Positions 56,071 through 64,000 of a DNA stretch of 64,000 nt are shown in pieces. The translations under genes were made by a program, and so were the position numbers. Origin of the DNA: Pseudomonadota bacterium. Lineage in GTDB: Bacteria > Pseudomonadota > Alphaproteobacteria > Sphingomonadales > Sphingomonadaceae. The first letter of the stretch is position 1. Every line of letters begins with the position of its first letter. The DNA is taken from the NCBI GenBank assembly GCA_023424095.1, contig JAFAEG010000055.1, positions 1-64,000 of the forward strand, read 5' to 3'. Below the pieces are notes generated by a model, which saw only the letters and a program-made list of their open reading frames with translations, made no database searches and had not been told where the DNA came from.

Positions 56071-56601
56071 CGTGCCGCCGGCGATCCGGATCTGGGCCTG
56101 GGCATAATGGGGCAGGCGCGCGGCTGAAAGCTCGCGCAGCGCCACCGTCACATCCTTGCCTTCGAACAGGGGCCGAGCGCCGCTGTTTCGAAGCCGTTCG
56201 ACCAGCACGGTCTCCTTCACGTCGAGCCAGACCGCGACAGCCTCGGCCAATATCCGTGTCCGGGTGACATGCTCGGAAAAGCCCCCGCCCCCAATCGCCA
56301 CCACGCTCGGACCGGGCTCATCCAGCAGCCGGCCGATGACCGCTCGTTCAAGAGTGCGGAAAGCCGCTTCCCCTTCCTCCGCGAAGAAGGCGGAAATGCT
56401 GCGTCCAATGATCCGCTCCACCTCCTCATCGGAATCGAAAAAGGGACGCTGCAGAGACTGCGCGAGCATCGGTCCGATCCACGTCTTTCCGGAGCCTGGC
56501 AGGCCGACAAGGACAATCGTCCGCCGCTGGCTTGCGCAGCCGGAGCCCGGCAGGCCATCAGCCGCCGCAGGCCCGTCCGGCCTCTTTCCAATCTCGGCCA
56601 T
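56008..56601 (-). CDS. aroK: Shikimate kinase
   Basis: Phosphorylates shikimate. 197 residues with an N-terminal extension of about 27 residues, then Walker [19 protein letters not shown] with the shikimate-binding Asp, GEAAFRTLE, and [15 protein letters not shown] corresponds to the usual 'RPLL' lid region. It converges on leuD and overlaps it by 63 nt. It is usually paired with aroB; here aroB sits in the large block instead. Confidence 0.94.
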   Translation of the reverse strand: MAEIGKRPDGPAAADGLPGSGCASQRRTIVLVGLPGSGKTWIGPMLAQSLQRPFFDSDEEVERIIGRSISAFFAEEGEAAFRTLERAVIGRLLDEPGPSVVAIGGGGFSEHVTRTRILAEAVAVWLDVKETVLVERLRNSGARPLFEGKDVTVALRELSAARLPHYAQAQIRIAGGTSTEMVDGIVAALRKLPEERL

Positions 56602-56878
56602 TCACTGAACTCATGTGAAATCCGGTTCGAGCCCACGAAGGCGCAATTCGGACGTAACAGCGGACCCAACACCCGGCTGCTACAAATTCCCGGTAAAGCG
56701 CGCAAAGGGAAAGGGTGTGGGGGGCGAGCACCAGAGACTACCGCGAGAAATCGCCGGAAATTCTCTGGAGAAAGGCCGGCCAACGGCGCGCGAAACACTG
56801 TTTGGCCACCCGAAGCGCCGCAGTTCTGCGGGGATTTTCGTGAGGATCTCCGTGACGGAGAATGACCGTTCAGGTCAG
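56602..56878. other. Intergenic region aroK to tRNA-Ser
   Basis: About 277 bp without a gene. It contains AAATTCCCGG (56683-56692) and GGAAATTCTCTGGAG (56757-56771), similar in look to GGAAT-rich sequence found in the proA-MMPL gap; nothing more can be said. Confidence 0.4.
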
Positions 56879-56968
56879 TGGCGGAGAGGGAGGGATTCGA
56901 ACCCTCGGAACCCTTGCGGGCTCAACGGTTTTCGAGACCGCCCCGTTCGACCACTCCGGCACCTCTCC
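56879..56968 (-). tRNA. tRNA-Ser (anticodon CGA)
   Basis: 90-nt gene. The acceptor stem GGAGAGG pairs with CCTCTCC, discriminator G and an encoded CCA (56881-56879). The anticodon stem-loop is GCGGT-CTCGAAA-ACCGT with CGA at positions 34-36; the variable arm is long (class II, as for Ser), and the T-loop GGTTCGAATCC is canonical. Confidence 0.96.
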
Positions 56969-57082
56969 GCGAGGGCGCATCGGCGGACCTGGCAGGAAAT
57001 GCGAGGAGCGCCGGGCCGATTGAGCGGCGCGCTCTAAAGCATGGTTTCGCGCTTGCCAAGCGGGAGATCGCGCCACGTTCGC

Positions 57083-57111
57083 TTGCCGCATCCACATCGG
57101 CCACCTAGATT
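57083..57111 (+). promoter_or_regulatory. Promoter of hspQ, suggests leaderless mRNA
   Basis: TTGCCG (57083-57088), exact 17-nt spacer, TAGATT (57106-57111). The expected start nucleotide (about 7 nt downstream) is the A of the hspQ ATG at 57118, and no Shine-Dalgarno sequence is present. Confidence 0.5.
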
Positions 57112-57117
57112 GATGCC

Positions 57118-57489
57118 ATGACCAACCGCCTGCCCATCGAAGCCAAATTGCCGGTTGCGCCGCCGATCTCGCACGCCCGCTTCGCGATCGGCGACGTGGT
57201 GCGCCACCGGCTATTCGACTTTCGCGGAGTCGTGTTCGATGTCGATCCGGTCTTCGCCAATAGCGAGGAATGGTATGAGTCGATCCCGGAGGAGACCCGG
57301 CCGGCCAAGGACCAGCCTTATTACCATCTGCTCGCCGAAAACGCCGAATCGTCCTACGTCGCCTATGTCAGCCAGCAGAATCTGGAAGGCGATGCGGGCG
57401 AGGGTCCGGTCGAGCATCCCGCGATCGGCGATCTGTTCGACCGCTTTGTCGACGGCCGCTACCGCCTGAAATACCAGCACCGGCATTGA
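57118..57489 (+). CDS. hspQ: Heat shock protein HspQ (YccV-like, hemimethylated-DNA-binding domain)
   Basis: 123 residues. The HspQ/YccV core is clear: ARFAIGDVVRHRLFDFRGVVFDVDPVFANSEEWYE, then DQPYYHLLAENAESSYVAYVSQQNL. In enterobacteria HspQ tunes Lon-dependent proteolysis. There is no ribosome site, and a fitting promoter ends 7 nt before the ATG, suggesting leaderless translation. Confidence 0.93.
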   Translation: MTNRLPIEAKLPVAPPISHARFAIGDVVRHRLFDFRGVVFDVDPVFANSEEWYESIPEETRPAKDQPYYHLLAENAESSYVAYVSQQNLEGDAGEGPVEHPAIGDLFDRFVDGRYRLKYQHRH

Positions 57490-57620
57490 GCGGATCGGGC
57501 CTGGCCGAACGGCGCCGCCAATCGGTTGACATGGCCCGCGACCGCCTCTAGCAGCCCTTGCTTCCGTGCGTGGCCTTGTGGCTTTCGCGCGCAAGCAGTT
57601 TTGATGATTGGATAAGAGCC

Positions 57621-58193
57621 ATGTTCGCCATCGTGCGCACGGGCGGCAAGCAATATCGCGTCGCCGCCGGAGACAAGATTGCCGTCGAGAAGATCGCCGG
57701 GGAAGCGGGCGACAGCGTCACGCTCGACGACGTCCTGCTGGCCGGTGAAGGCAATGACGTGAAGGCCGGCGGCGTGACCGTCGCGGCCGAGATCATCGCG
57801 CAGGCGAAGGGCGAGAAGGTCATCGTCTTCAAGAAGCGTCGCCGCCACAATTACCGCCGCAAGGCCGGCCATCGCCAGCAGTACACGATCCTCCAGATCG
57901 TTTCGATCGGCGGCAAGAAGGCCGAGACCAAGAAGGTCGAAACCAAGAAGGCTGACGCGAAGGCTGAAGCGGCTCCGGCCGCCGAGAAGCCCGCCAAGGC
58001 CCCGAAGGCTGACGCGCCGAAGGCCGAAGCGCCCGCCAAGGGCGGCGCGGAAACCCCGGCGGAAGCCAAGGCCGAGGCGCCGAAGAAGGCCGCCGCGACC
58101 AAGGCCGCCCCGAAGAAGGCTGCTGAGAAGGCCGATGCTGCGCCTGCGAAGAAGGCCTCGACCAAAAAGGCTTCGCCTGCTAAGGGCGAATAA
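57621..58193 (+). CDS. rplU: 50S ribosomal protein L21 with long Lys/Ala-rich tail
   Basis: The first about 102 of 190 residues are standard L21 ([24 protein letters not shown], then [19 protein letters not shown]). The remaining about 88 residues are a low-complexity tail of Lys, Ala, Glu and Pro ([20 protein letters not shown] and similar), resembling basic histone-H1-like tails. The start ATG at 57621 was chosen from the family N-terminus. It precedes rpmA by 25 nt, the normal operon. TTGACA at 57526-57531 may be its -35. Confidence 0.96.
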   Translation: MFAIVRTGGKQYRVAAGDKIAVEKIAGEAGDSVTLDDVLLAGEGNDVKAGGVTVAAEIIAQAKGEKVIVFKKRRRHNYRRKAGHRQQYTILQIVSIGGKKAETKKVETKKADAKAEAAPAAEKPAKAPKADAPKAEAPAKGGAETPAEAKAEAPKKAAATKAAPKKAAEKADAAPAKKASTKKASPAKGE

Positions 58194-58218
58194 AGACATT
58201 CGGATTTAGAGACGAGCA

Positions 58219-58491
58219 ATGGCACATAAGAAAGCAGGCGGTTCCTCACGCAACGGTCGCGACAGCGTCGGCCGGCGTCTGGGCGTGAAGAAGTTTGGTG
58301 GCGAGTCCGTGATTGCGGGCAACATTCTCGTGCGTCAGCGCGGCACCAAATTCTATCCGGGCGATGGCGTCGGCATCGGCAAGGACCATACCCTTTTTGC
58401 GCTTAACGACGGTGCGGTTGCGTTCCGCGTCGGCCGCCTTGGCCGCAAATTTGTCTGTGTCGCGCCGATTACGGCCGAAGCAGCGGAATAG
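58219..58491 (+). CDS. rpmA: 50S ribosomal protein L27
   Basis: 90 residues, standard. [29 protein letters not shown] and the conserved [15 protein letters not shown]. Operon with rplU; followed by a strong terminator. Confidence 0.99.
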   Translation: MAHKKAGGSSRNGRDSVGRRLGVKKFGGESVIAGNILVRQRGTKFYPGDGVGIGKDHTLFALNDGAVAFRVGRLGRKFVCVAPITAEAAE

Positions 58492-58556
58492 GAGCGACCG
58501 AGGACGGGTTGCTCCACGGAGGAGCGGCCCAAGTTCTAGGTTTCTAGAATGTTAGA

Positions 58557-58587
58557 GGGAGAAGGGGCCGCCCCTTCTCCCTTTTTT
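58557..58587 (+). terminator. Terminator of rplU-rpmA
   Basis: Perfect 11-bp stem GGGAGAAGGGG (58557-58567) / CCCCTTCTCCC (58571-58581) with a 3-nt loop, followed by six T. Confidence 0.93.
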
Positions 58588-58652
58588 CTTCTCCCTCGAA
58601 ATTGCCGCGAGACCGTCATCGAAGGCGGGCATGCGGCGGAAGGGAGGAGACC

Positions 58653-59216
58653 ATGTTCGCCATCACCGAACGTCTGTTGCTGCGGCCCGCCTGGGAAGAG
58701 GATGCCGGGGCCGTATTCCGCGCCATTGCCGACGAGGGAATCGTCCGCAATCTCGCCTCCGCACCGTGGCCCTACCTTCCCTGTCACGCCGAGAGCTTCA
58801 TCGCGATGCCACGCCCGGCGCATCGCCCGGTCTCGCTGATCTTCCTGCGCACCGGCGGCGTGCCGGAGCTGGTCGGCTGCATCGGCATCGACACCATGCC
58901 CGACGGCGAGGTCGAGATGGGCTACTGGATCGCGCGCAAGCATTGGGGATCGGGGATCGCGACCGAGGCCGGCGCAGCGATGCTGCGTTTCGCCCGCGAC
59001 ACGCTCCGCCTGCCGCGCATCATCGCCGGTCACTTTCTGGACAATCCCGCTTCGGGCCGGGTGCTTCGGAAGATTGGCTTTCAGCCGACCGGCGCGGTGC
59101 TGATGCGCACCAGCGTCGCCCGCGCCTGCGAGACGCCGATGGCCGAATATGTGATCGAGCTGAACCGCGACGAGGAAATTGCCCCGGTCGCGGCCTGTCC
59201 CAAGCTCGCGGCTTGA
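58653..59216 (+). CDS. GNAT-family N-acetyltransferase (RimJ/RimL-like)
   Basis: 187 residues from the ATG at 58653, which has GGGAGGAG just upstream. The N-terminus ITERLLLRPAWEEDA is typical of the RimJ/RimL branch, and the acetyl-CoA site is seen in MGYWIARKHWGSGIATEAGAAML with DNPASGRVLRKIGFQ following. Substrate unknown. In sphingomonads a GNAT gene of this kind commonly lies between rpmA and obg. Confidence 0.93.
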   Translation: MFAITERLLLRPAWEEDAGAVFRAIADEGIVRNLASAPWPYLPCHAESFIAMPRPAHRPVSLIFLRTGGVPELVGCIGIDTMPDGEVEMGYWIARKHWGSGIATEAGAAMLRFARDTLRLPRIIAGHFLDNPASGRVLRKIGFQPTGAVLMRTSVARACETPMAEYVIELNRDEEIAPVAACPKLAA

Positions 59217-59220
59217 GGAA

Positions 59221-59247
59221 GCCTCCCCGGCCATAGGTCGGGGAGGC
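59221..59247. terminator. Hairpin after the GNAT gene
   Basis: GCCTCCCCG (59221-59229) pairs with CGGGGAGGC (59239-59247) around a 9-nt loop, 4 nt past the stop codon. No T-run follows, so termination is likely but not certain. Confidence 0.55.
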
Positions 59248-59306
59248 GCCCTTGAGCGTGTCGATGGCGAAAGCTAGCAAGGGGGTGGATCAGAAGGAGC
59301 CGCCGG

Positions 59307-61091
59307 ATGCGAACGCTGCTTGCCGCGACTGCCGCCATCGCCTTGTCCTCAGCCGCGCTCGCCCAGCCCTCCACCGAGCCGGACGCCGTCGTCCAGCGCC
59401 AGCTTGAGGCCTATAACGCACACGACATCGACGCCTTTGTCGCGACCTATGCGGAGGACGTCGAGCTTTGGCAGCTCGGCCCCGAGAGCCGACTGCTCGC
59501 CAGGGGCCGCGAGGCATTGCGACGGGAATATGCGGAATTCTTCGCTCAAGCCCGGCCGCATGCCGAGATCACGCAAAGGCAAAGCACGGGTCCCTACATT
59601 GTCGACCGGGAACGGGTGACCACCGGCACAGGTGAGTATGTCGAAGCATCGGCGACCTATCTGGTGGAAGCCGGCCTGATCCGGCGAGTCTGGTTCGCGC
59701 CCGCCCCTGCCCGCGCCGGCAACGATGCGCGGCCGCTCGCTCTGACCGGCGGGACGCTCATCGATGGCTCAGCCAGGCCCGCCATCGCCGACAGCGTCGT
59801 GATCATCGCCAGCGGCCAGATCCAGTGCGCCGGCGATCGGGCGCGCTGTCCCGTCCCTGCGGGAGCGGAGCAAGTGGATGTGACCGGCCGCTTCATCACG
59901 CCGGGTCTCGTCGACACCCATATCCACACCGGCCAGACCGGCTGGGTCGACGGGCGGCCGGACGGGCTCGTGACCAACAATGTCTATCCCTATGCCGAGG
60001 TCGCAGCGGCGCTGCGCGCCGATCCGGGCCGCTGGCACCGGGCCCAATTATGCTCGGGCGTGACCGCGGCGTTCGACGTCGGCGGTCAGCCGTGGACCGT
60101 GGCCGAAGCGCAGCGCGTGCGAGGCCGCCCGACCCGGCTCAACCTGCGCGCGGCGGGGCCGCTGGTTACGCCGGCGCCGCAGGCCGCCCTGAATTTGCCG
60201 GGGGAGCCGACCTTCCTGCCCCTCGCCTCGCTCGAAGATGCCAGGCGCAGCGTCGAGCAAGCGCGCACGTCGGGCGCGGATGCCGTCAAATTGTGGTTCA
60301 TCGCGCCCGCTCCGGCGCAACGGGAGGCCGTCGATTCCTATGTCCGCGAAATCGGCCGTGCCGCCCGTGCGGCCGGCCTGCCCCTGATCGTCCACGCGAC
60401 CGAGTTGCGCGAGGCAAAGGTCGCCATCCGCGCCGGCGCGACGATGCTCGTGCACAGCGTCACCGACGGTCCGGTGGACGAGGAATTCCTGCAATTGCTG
60501 GTCAGTCGGCAGGTGGCGTACGCGCCGACTCTTGTCGTCGGCCGCAATTGGCTGCGGGCGCTGACGTCGGTCGTCTACGAAACGGCGCCCACGATCCAGG
60601 ATCCCAATGGCTGCGTCGATGAAGCGCTGAGGGCGCGGATCGCCGACGCGGCGCGGCTTCGCGCCGACCTTCCGCCGCAGCTCACCGGCGACGCGCTGCT
60701 GAACGCGGTTCGATCCGGCGGCGCCGAGGATGCCGTCGCGGTCGAAAATCTGCGGCGGGTGCGGCGGGCCGGGGGGCGCATCGTGCTGGGAACCGACGCT
60801 GGCAACCCGCTGACGCTGCACGGAGCATCCGTCCATGCGGAGCTCGAGGCGATGGAGTCGGCAGGGATTCCGGCCGAGGAACTGATCGGCATCGCCACTC
60901 GAAACGGCGCCGCCGCCCTCAACGACGCCGCCCGCTACGGGACGATCGAAGCCGGCAAGCAGGCGGATCTGATCGTGCTGACGGAGGATCCTCGCCGGGC
61001 CGCCCGGGCCTTCCGGTCGATCAGCCACGTCATGCGTGGCGGCGTGCTTTATGACCAGTCGGAGCTGCGGGTCGCAGCCGCCCGGCGCTAG
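59307..61091 (+). CDS. Exported amidohydrolase with N-terminal SnoaL/DUF4440-like domain
   Basis: 594 residues. Signal peptide MRTLLAATAAIALSSAALA. Residues about 25-125 resemble a SnoaL/NTF2-like fold (VVQRQLEAYNAHDIDAFVATYAEDVELWQ). From about 145 on it is a metal-dependent amidohydrolase (imidazolonepropionase-like): TGGTLIDGSARP, DTHIHTG, candidate metal-bridging lysine in DAVKLWF, histidines in IVHATE and LVHSVTDG, aspartate in LGTDAGNP, and a C-terminal strand KQADLIVLTEDP. AAGGAG precedes the ATG. Probably periplasmic; substrate unknown. The two-domain fusion is uncommon. Confidence 0.88.
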   Translation: MRTLLAATAAIALSSAALAQPSTEPDAVVQRQLEAYNAHDIDAFVATYAEDVELWQLGPESRLLARGREALRREYAEFFAQARPHAEITQRQSTGPYIVDRERVTTGTGEYVEASATYLVEAGLIRRVWFAPAPARAGNDARPLALTGGTLIDGSARPAIADSVVIIASGQIQCAGDRARCPVPAGAEQVDVTGRFITPGLVDTHIHTGQTGWVDGRPDGLVTNNVYPYAEVAAALRADPGRWHRAQLCSGVTAAFDVGGQPWTVAEAQRVRGRPTRLNLRAAGPLVTPAPQAALNLPGEPTFLPLASLEDARRSVEQARTSGADAVKLWFIAPAPAQREAVDSYVREIGRAARAAGLPLIVHATELREAKVAIRAGATMLVHSVTDGPVDEEFLQLLVSRQVAYAPTLVVGRNWLRALTSVVYETAPTIQDPNGCVDEALRARIADAARLRADLPPQLTGDALLNAVRSGGAEDAVAVENLRRVRRAGGRIVLGTDAGNPLTLHGASVHAELEAMESAGIPAEELIGIATRNGAAALNDAARYGTIEAGKQADLIVLTEDPRRAARAFRSISHVMRGGVLYDQSELRVAAARR

Positions 61092-61100
61092 CGCGGCAGG

Positions 61101-61952
61101 TCAGGCGAAAGCGGGGGCCGGGTTCGCGCCGAGCTCGGTCTCCGCCTTGGCGATCAAGGCGCGGTCGTCGTGATTCCACGGGTGGAAGCGCGGCAGGAAG
61201 AAAGCGAGCCAGGCGCCGAGGATTTTGCGCATCATGCCGGGGCGGACCCAGGCGAACCAGATCATCCGGCGCACCGCCTTGAAGCCGGTGATGCCGTCCT
61301 GACGCAGCAATTCGAGCACGCCGGCGCTGCGATCGACGATGAAATTGCGGGTGACCAGCAGCATCACCTTCGACTTCACCCGCCAGCGCTTGAAGCGCGG
61401 CCAGTCCTTCGTCGCGTGCAGCCAGGTGTCATAGGCGACGCCCTTGTGCTCGATCTCCTCGATCGCGTGCCAGCGCCACATCGCCGCCGATTCGGCGTCC
61501 GCCGCCGCCAGATGGCGCGGATTGCGCAGCAACTGATTGGCGAGGATGGCGGTGAAATGCTCCAGCGCCATCGTCGCGGCGAGCGCCGCGATCGGGTGCT
61601 TCGAACGGATGAAGGCGAGGCGCTTGTCCACCTGCTCGTCGAGCTTGGTAAGGTCGTAGCCGGCGTCCACCGCTTTCTTGTTGAACTGCACATGCTCACG
61701 GCTGTGCATCACTTCCTGCGTGGTAAAGGCCTTGATCTCGGCCGCCAGCTTCGGATCGGCGCCCTCGCGGAAGGCGCGCACGCTCTCGACGAAGAAGCCC
61801 TCGCCCTTCGGGAAGGTCGCGCTCAGCGCGTTGTAAAAGGCGGTGGCGACCGGGTCGCCGCCCATCCACCAGCGGGTCGCGTCCATGCCGCGGCCGAAGC
61901 GCCGGTCGCGCGGGGTGATGGTCAGATCGGCGGGTGTCGTTTCGCGACGCAT
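61101..61952 (-). CDS. Predicted metal-dependent hydrolase (PF10118 type)
   Basis: 283 residues with the pattern of this ferritin-like family: FGRGMDATRWWMGGDPVATAFYNALSATFPKGEGFFVESVR, then FTTQEVMHSREHVQFN, then MALEHFTAILANQLL and WRWHAIEEIEHKGVAYDTW, giving the Glu/His ligands of a di-metal centre. It converges with the amidohydrolase (9 nt apart) and is divergent from the TetR gene (47-nt gap), which may control it. GGAG lies before the ATG. Reaction unknown. Confidence 0.87.
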   Translation of the reverse strand: MRRETTPADLTITPRDRRFGRGMDATRWWMGGDPVATAFYNALSATFPKGEGFFVESVRAFREGADPKLAAEIKAFTTQEVMHSREHVQFNKKAVDAGYDLTKLDEQVDKRLAFIRSKHPIAALAATMALEHFTAILANQLLRNPRHLAAADAESAAMWRWHAIEEIEHKGVAYDTWLHATKDWPRFKRWRVKSKVMLLVTRNFIVDRSAGVLELLRQDGITGFKAVRRMIWFAWVRPGMMRKILGAWLAFFLPRFHPWNHDDRALIAKAETELGANPAPAFA

Positions 61953-61999
61953 TGCTCTATCTCCACGTTCGTGACCGGATATCCTTCTTACTTACACAA

Positions 62000-62590
62000 A
62001 TGTCAATAGTTCGCACTCGCCTTTCGCCGGCCGAGAGCCGCGCCGCCGCGCTCGAGGCCGCGCGCGCCATATTGGTCGAGGAAGGACCGCAGGCGGTGAC
62101 GCTGAAGGCGGTCGCCGGGCGAATCGGCCGCACCCACGCCAATCTGCTCCACCATTTCGGCTCGGCCGGGGAATTGCGCACCGAACTGGCCCGCTCGATG
62201 GCCGAGCAGGTCACCGCCTCGATCGGCGAAGCGGTGCTGCGCGCCCGCGAAGGCAAGGCCGATCCGATCGAGATCGTCGACCAGACCTTCGACGCCTTCG
62301 GGCAGGGCGGCGCGGGCGCCCTCGCCGCCTGGATGATTCTGTCCGGCGAGCATGACGCACTGGAACCGATCCTCGAAGCGATCCGCGCCCTGGTCGGGCG
62401 GCTCGCGGATGGCGTCGACGAGAAAGTGGTCGCCGAACTCACCCTTTCCCTCGTGCTCAGCGCATTGGGCGATTCGCTCCTCGGCGAACCGATGGCCGCG
62501 AGCCTCGGCGTGCCGCGCGGACGCGCCCGCGAACTCGCCCGCCAGCGCATCGCCTACGCGATCGAGGTGCATCGGACGGCGCTGGCCTGA
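62000..62590 (+). CDS. TetR-family transcriptional regulator
   Basis: 196 residues from the ATG at 62000. The N-terminal helix-turn-helix region reads AARAILVEEGPQAVTLKAVAGRIGRTHANLLHHFGSAGELRTEL, typical of TetR. The C-terminal ligand domain is divergent. No ribosome site is seen upstream, so it may be leaderless. The gene lies back to back with the metal-dependent hydrolase, its likely target. Confidence 0.92.
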   Translation: MSIVRTRLSPAESRAAALEAARAILVEEGPQAVTLKAVAGRIGRTHANLLHHFGSAGELRTELARSMAEQVTASIGEAVLRAREGKADPIEIVDQTFDAFGQGGAGALAAWMILSGEHDALEPILEAIRALVGRLADGVDEKVVAELTLSLVLSALGDSLLGEPMAASLGVPRGRARELARQRIAYAIEVHRTALA

Positions 62591-62615
62591 CCCGAAGAGA
62601 AAGCCGGAGGACGAT

Positions 62616-62951
62616 ATGATCACTGGCGCGCATGCAATGATCTTCACTGCCGACGAGACGGCCGACCGCGCCTTCCTGCGCGATGTGCTGGAGATCCCCC
62701 ACATCGATTCGGGTGGGGGCTGGCTGATCTTCAAGCTGCCGCCCGCCGAGCTTGGCGTGCACGAAGGCCCGAACGACATGCACAAACTGTATCTGATGTG
62801 CAGCGACATCGACGCCTTCGTCGCGACGATGGCGGGCAAGGGTGTGAGCACGCAGCCCATCGCCGAACAGGGCTGGGGCCGCTCGACCGGCGTGACCCTG
62901 CCGGGCGGCGGCACGCTGGGCGTCTACGAGCCTCGGCACGCCCGGCCCTAG
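62616..62951 (+). CDS. VOC/glyoxalase-like protein
   Basis: 111 residues, one vicinal-oxygen-chelate half: AMIFTADETADRAFLRDVLEIPHIDSGGGWLIFKLPPAELGVHEG, then LYLMCSDIDAFVATMAGKGV and GTLGVYEPRHARP. GGAGG lies before the ATG, 25 nt after the TetR gene. Two VOC units or a dimer are needed for a metal site. Substrate unknown. Confidence 0.88.
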   Translation: MITGAHAMIFTADETADRAFLRDVLEIPHIDSGGGWLIFKLPPAELGVHEGPNDMHKLYLMCSDIDAFVATMAGKGVSTQPIAEQGWGRSTGVTLPGGGTLGVYEPRHARP

Positions 62952-62974
62952 CCGCAGCGCGGCCAAGCGCCTAA

Positions 62975-64000
<1,026 letters not shown>

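Noticed and set aside
56602..56968. Integration (att) site at the tRNA-Ser gene
   Set aside because: No integrase, no repeated tRNA 3' end and no mobile genes are visible nearby.

Overview
The window looks like a chromosomal segment of a GC-rich alphaproteobacterium, most likely a sphingomonad. I base this on the style of the protein families, the rplU-rpmA-obg neighbourhood, the Ser-tRNA with an encoded CCA, heavy use of GTG/TTG starts, and ATGA/GTGA gene overlaps. No taxonomic search was possible.

Region A (1-26.4 kb, all on the minus strand) is an accessory secretion locus. Reading with transcription it holds an AraC-type regulator (25332-26348), a cadherin-like/RTX protein (20874-25193), an HPr-kinase-like protein (19953-20840), a 2475-aa RTX giant (12146-19573), a small exported protein (11665-12057), an RTX M10 metalloprotease with two PPC domains (8419-11634), an RTX beta-helix protein (4685-8047), a 53-codon peptide gene (4501-4662), a PqqD-family protein (4214-4504), an asparagine-synthase-like protein (2484-4217), a type I secretion ABC protein (730-2466) and the start of its HlyD partner (1-730, cut by the window edge). 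The four large proteins share a C-terminal module of about 390 residues and end in short Asp-plus-hydrophobic tails, as expected for clients of a PrtD/PrtE-type exporter. Inside this locus lie parts of a lasso-like RiPP pathway: a candidate precursor, an RRE/PqqD protein, an AsnB-like cyclase and an HPrK-like kinase. No B2 leader protease gene is visible. This combination is the most unusual thing in the window.

Region B (26.4-31.5 kb, minus strand) has an MMPL/RND exporter and proBA.

Region C (31.5-56.6 kb, mostly plus strand) is an amino-acid biosynthesis supercluster. It contains chorismate mutase, class II DAHP synthase, aroA, a short prephenate dehydratase, aroC, aroB and aroE; then a type I DAHP synthase with trpE and trpG; then an aspartokinase-like/homoserine dehydrogenase fusion with thrB and thrC; then ilvD (minus strand); then ilvC, ilvB, ilvM, leuA, leuB, leuC and leuD; and aroK (minus strand). 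Genes inside each block mostly overlap by 4 nt. Each of the four plus-strand blocks is preceded by a short leader ORF rich in codons for its end product: Tyr/Phe/Trp (31554), Trp-Trp (38638), Ile/Thr (42088) and Leu/Val/Ile (48169). Three of the four leaders are followed by a clear intrinsic terminator, so the region appears to be governed by ribosome-mediated attenuation.

Region D (56.9-64 kb) is housekeeping: tRNA-Ser(CGA), hspQ, rplU with a long Lys/Ala tail, rpmA, a GNAT acetyltransferase, an exported SnoaL-amidohydrolase fusion, a PF10118-type metal-dependent hydrolase divergent from a TetR regulator, a VOC protein and the 5' part of obg.
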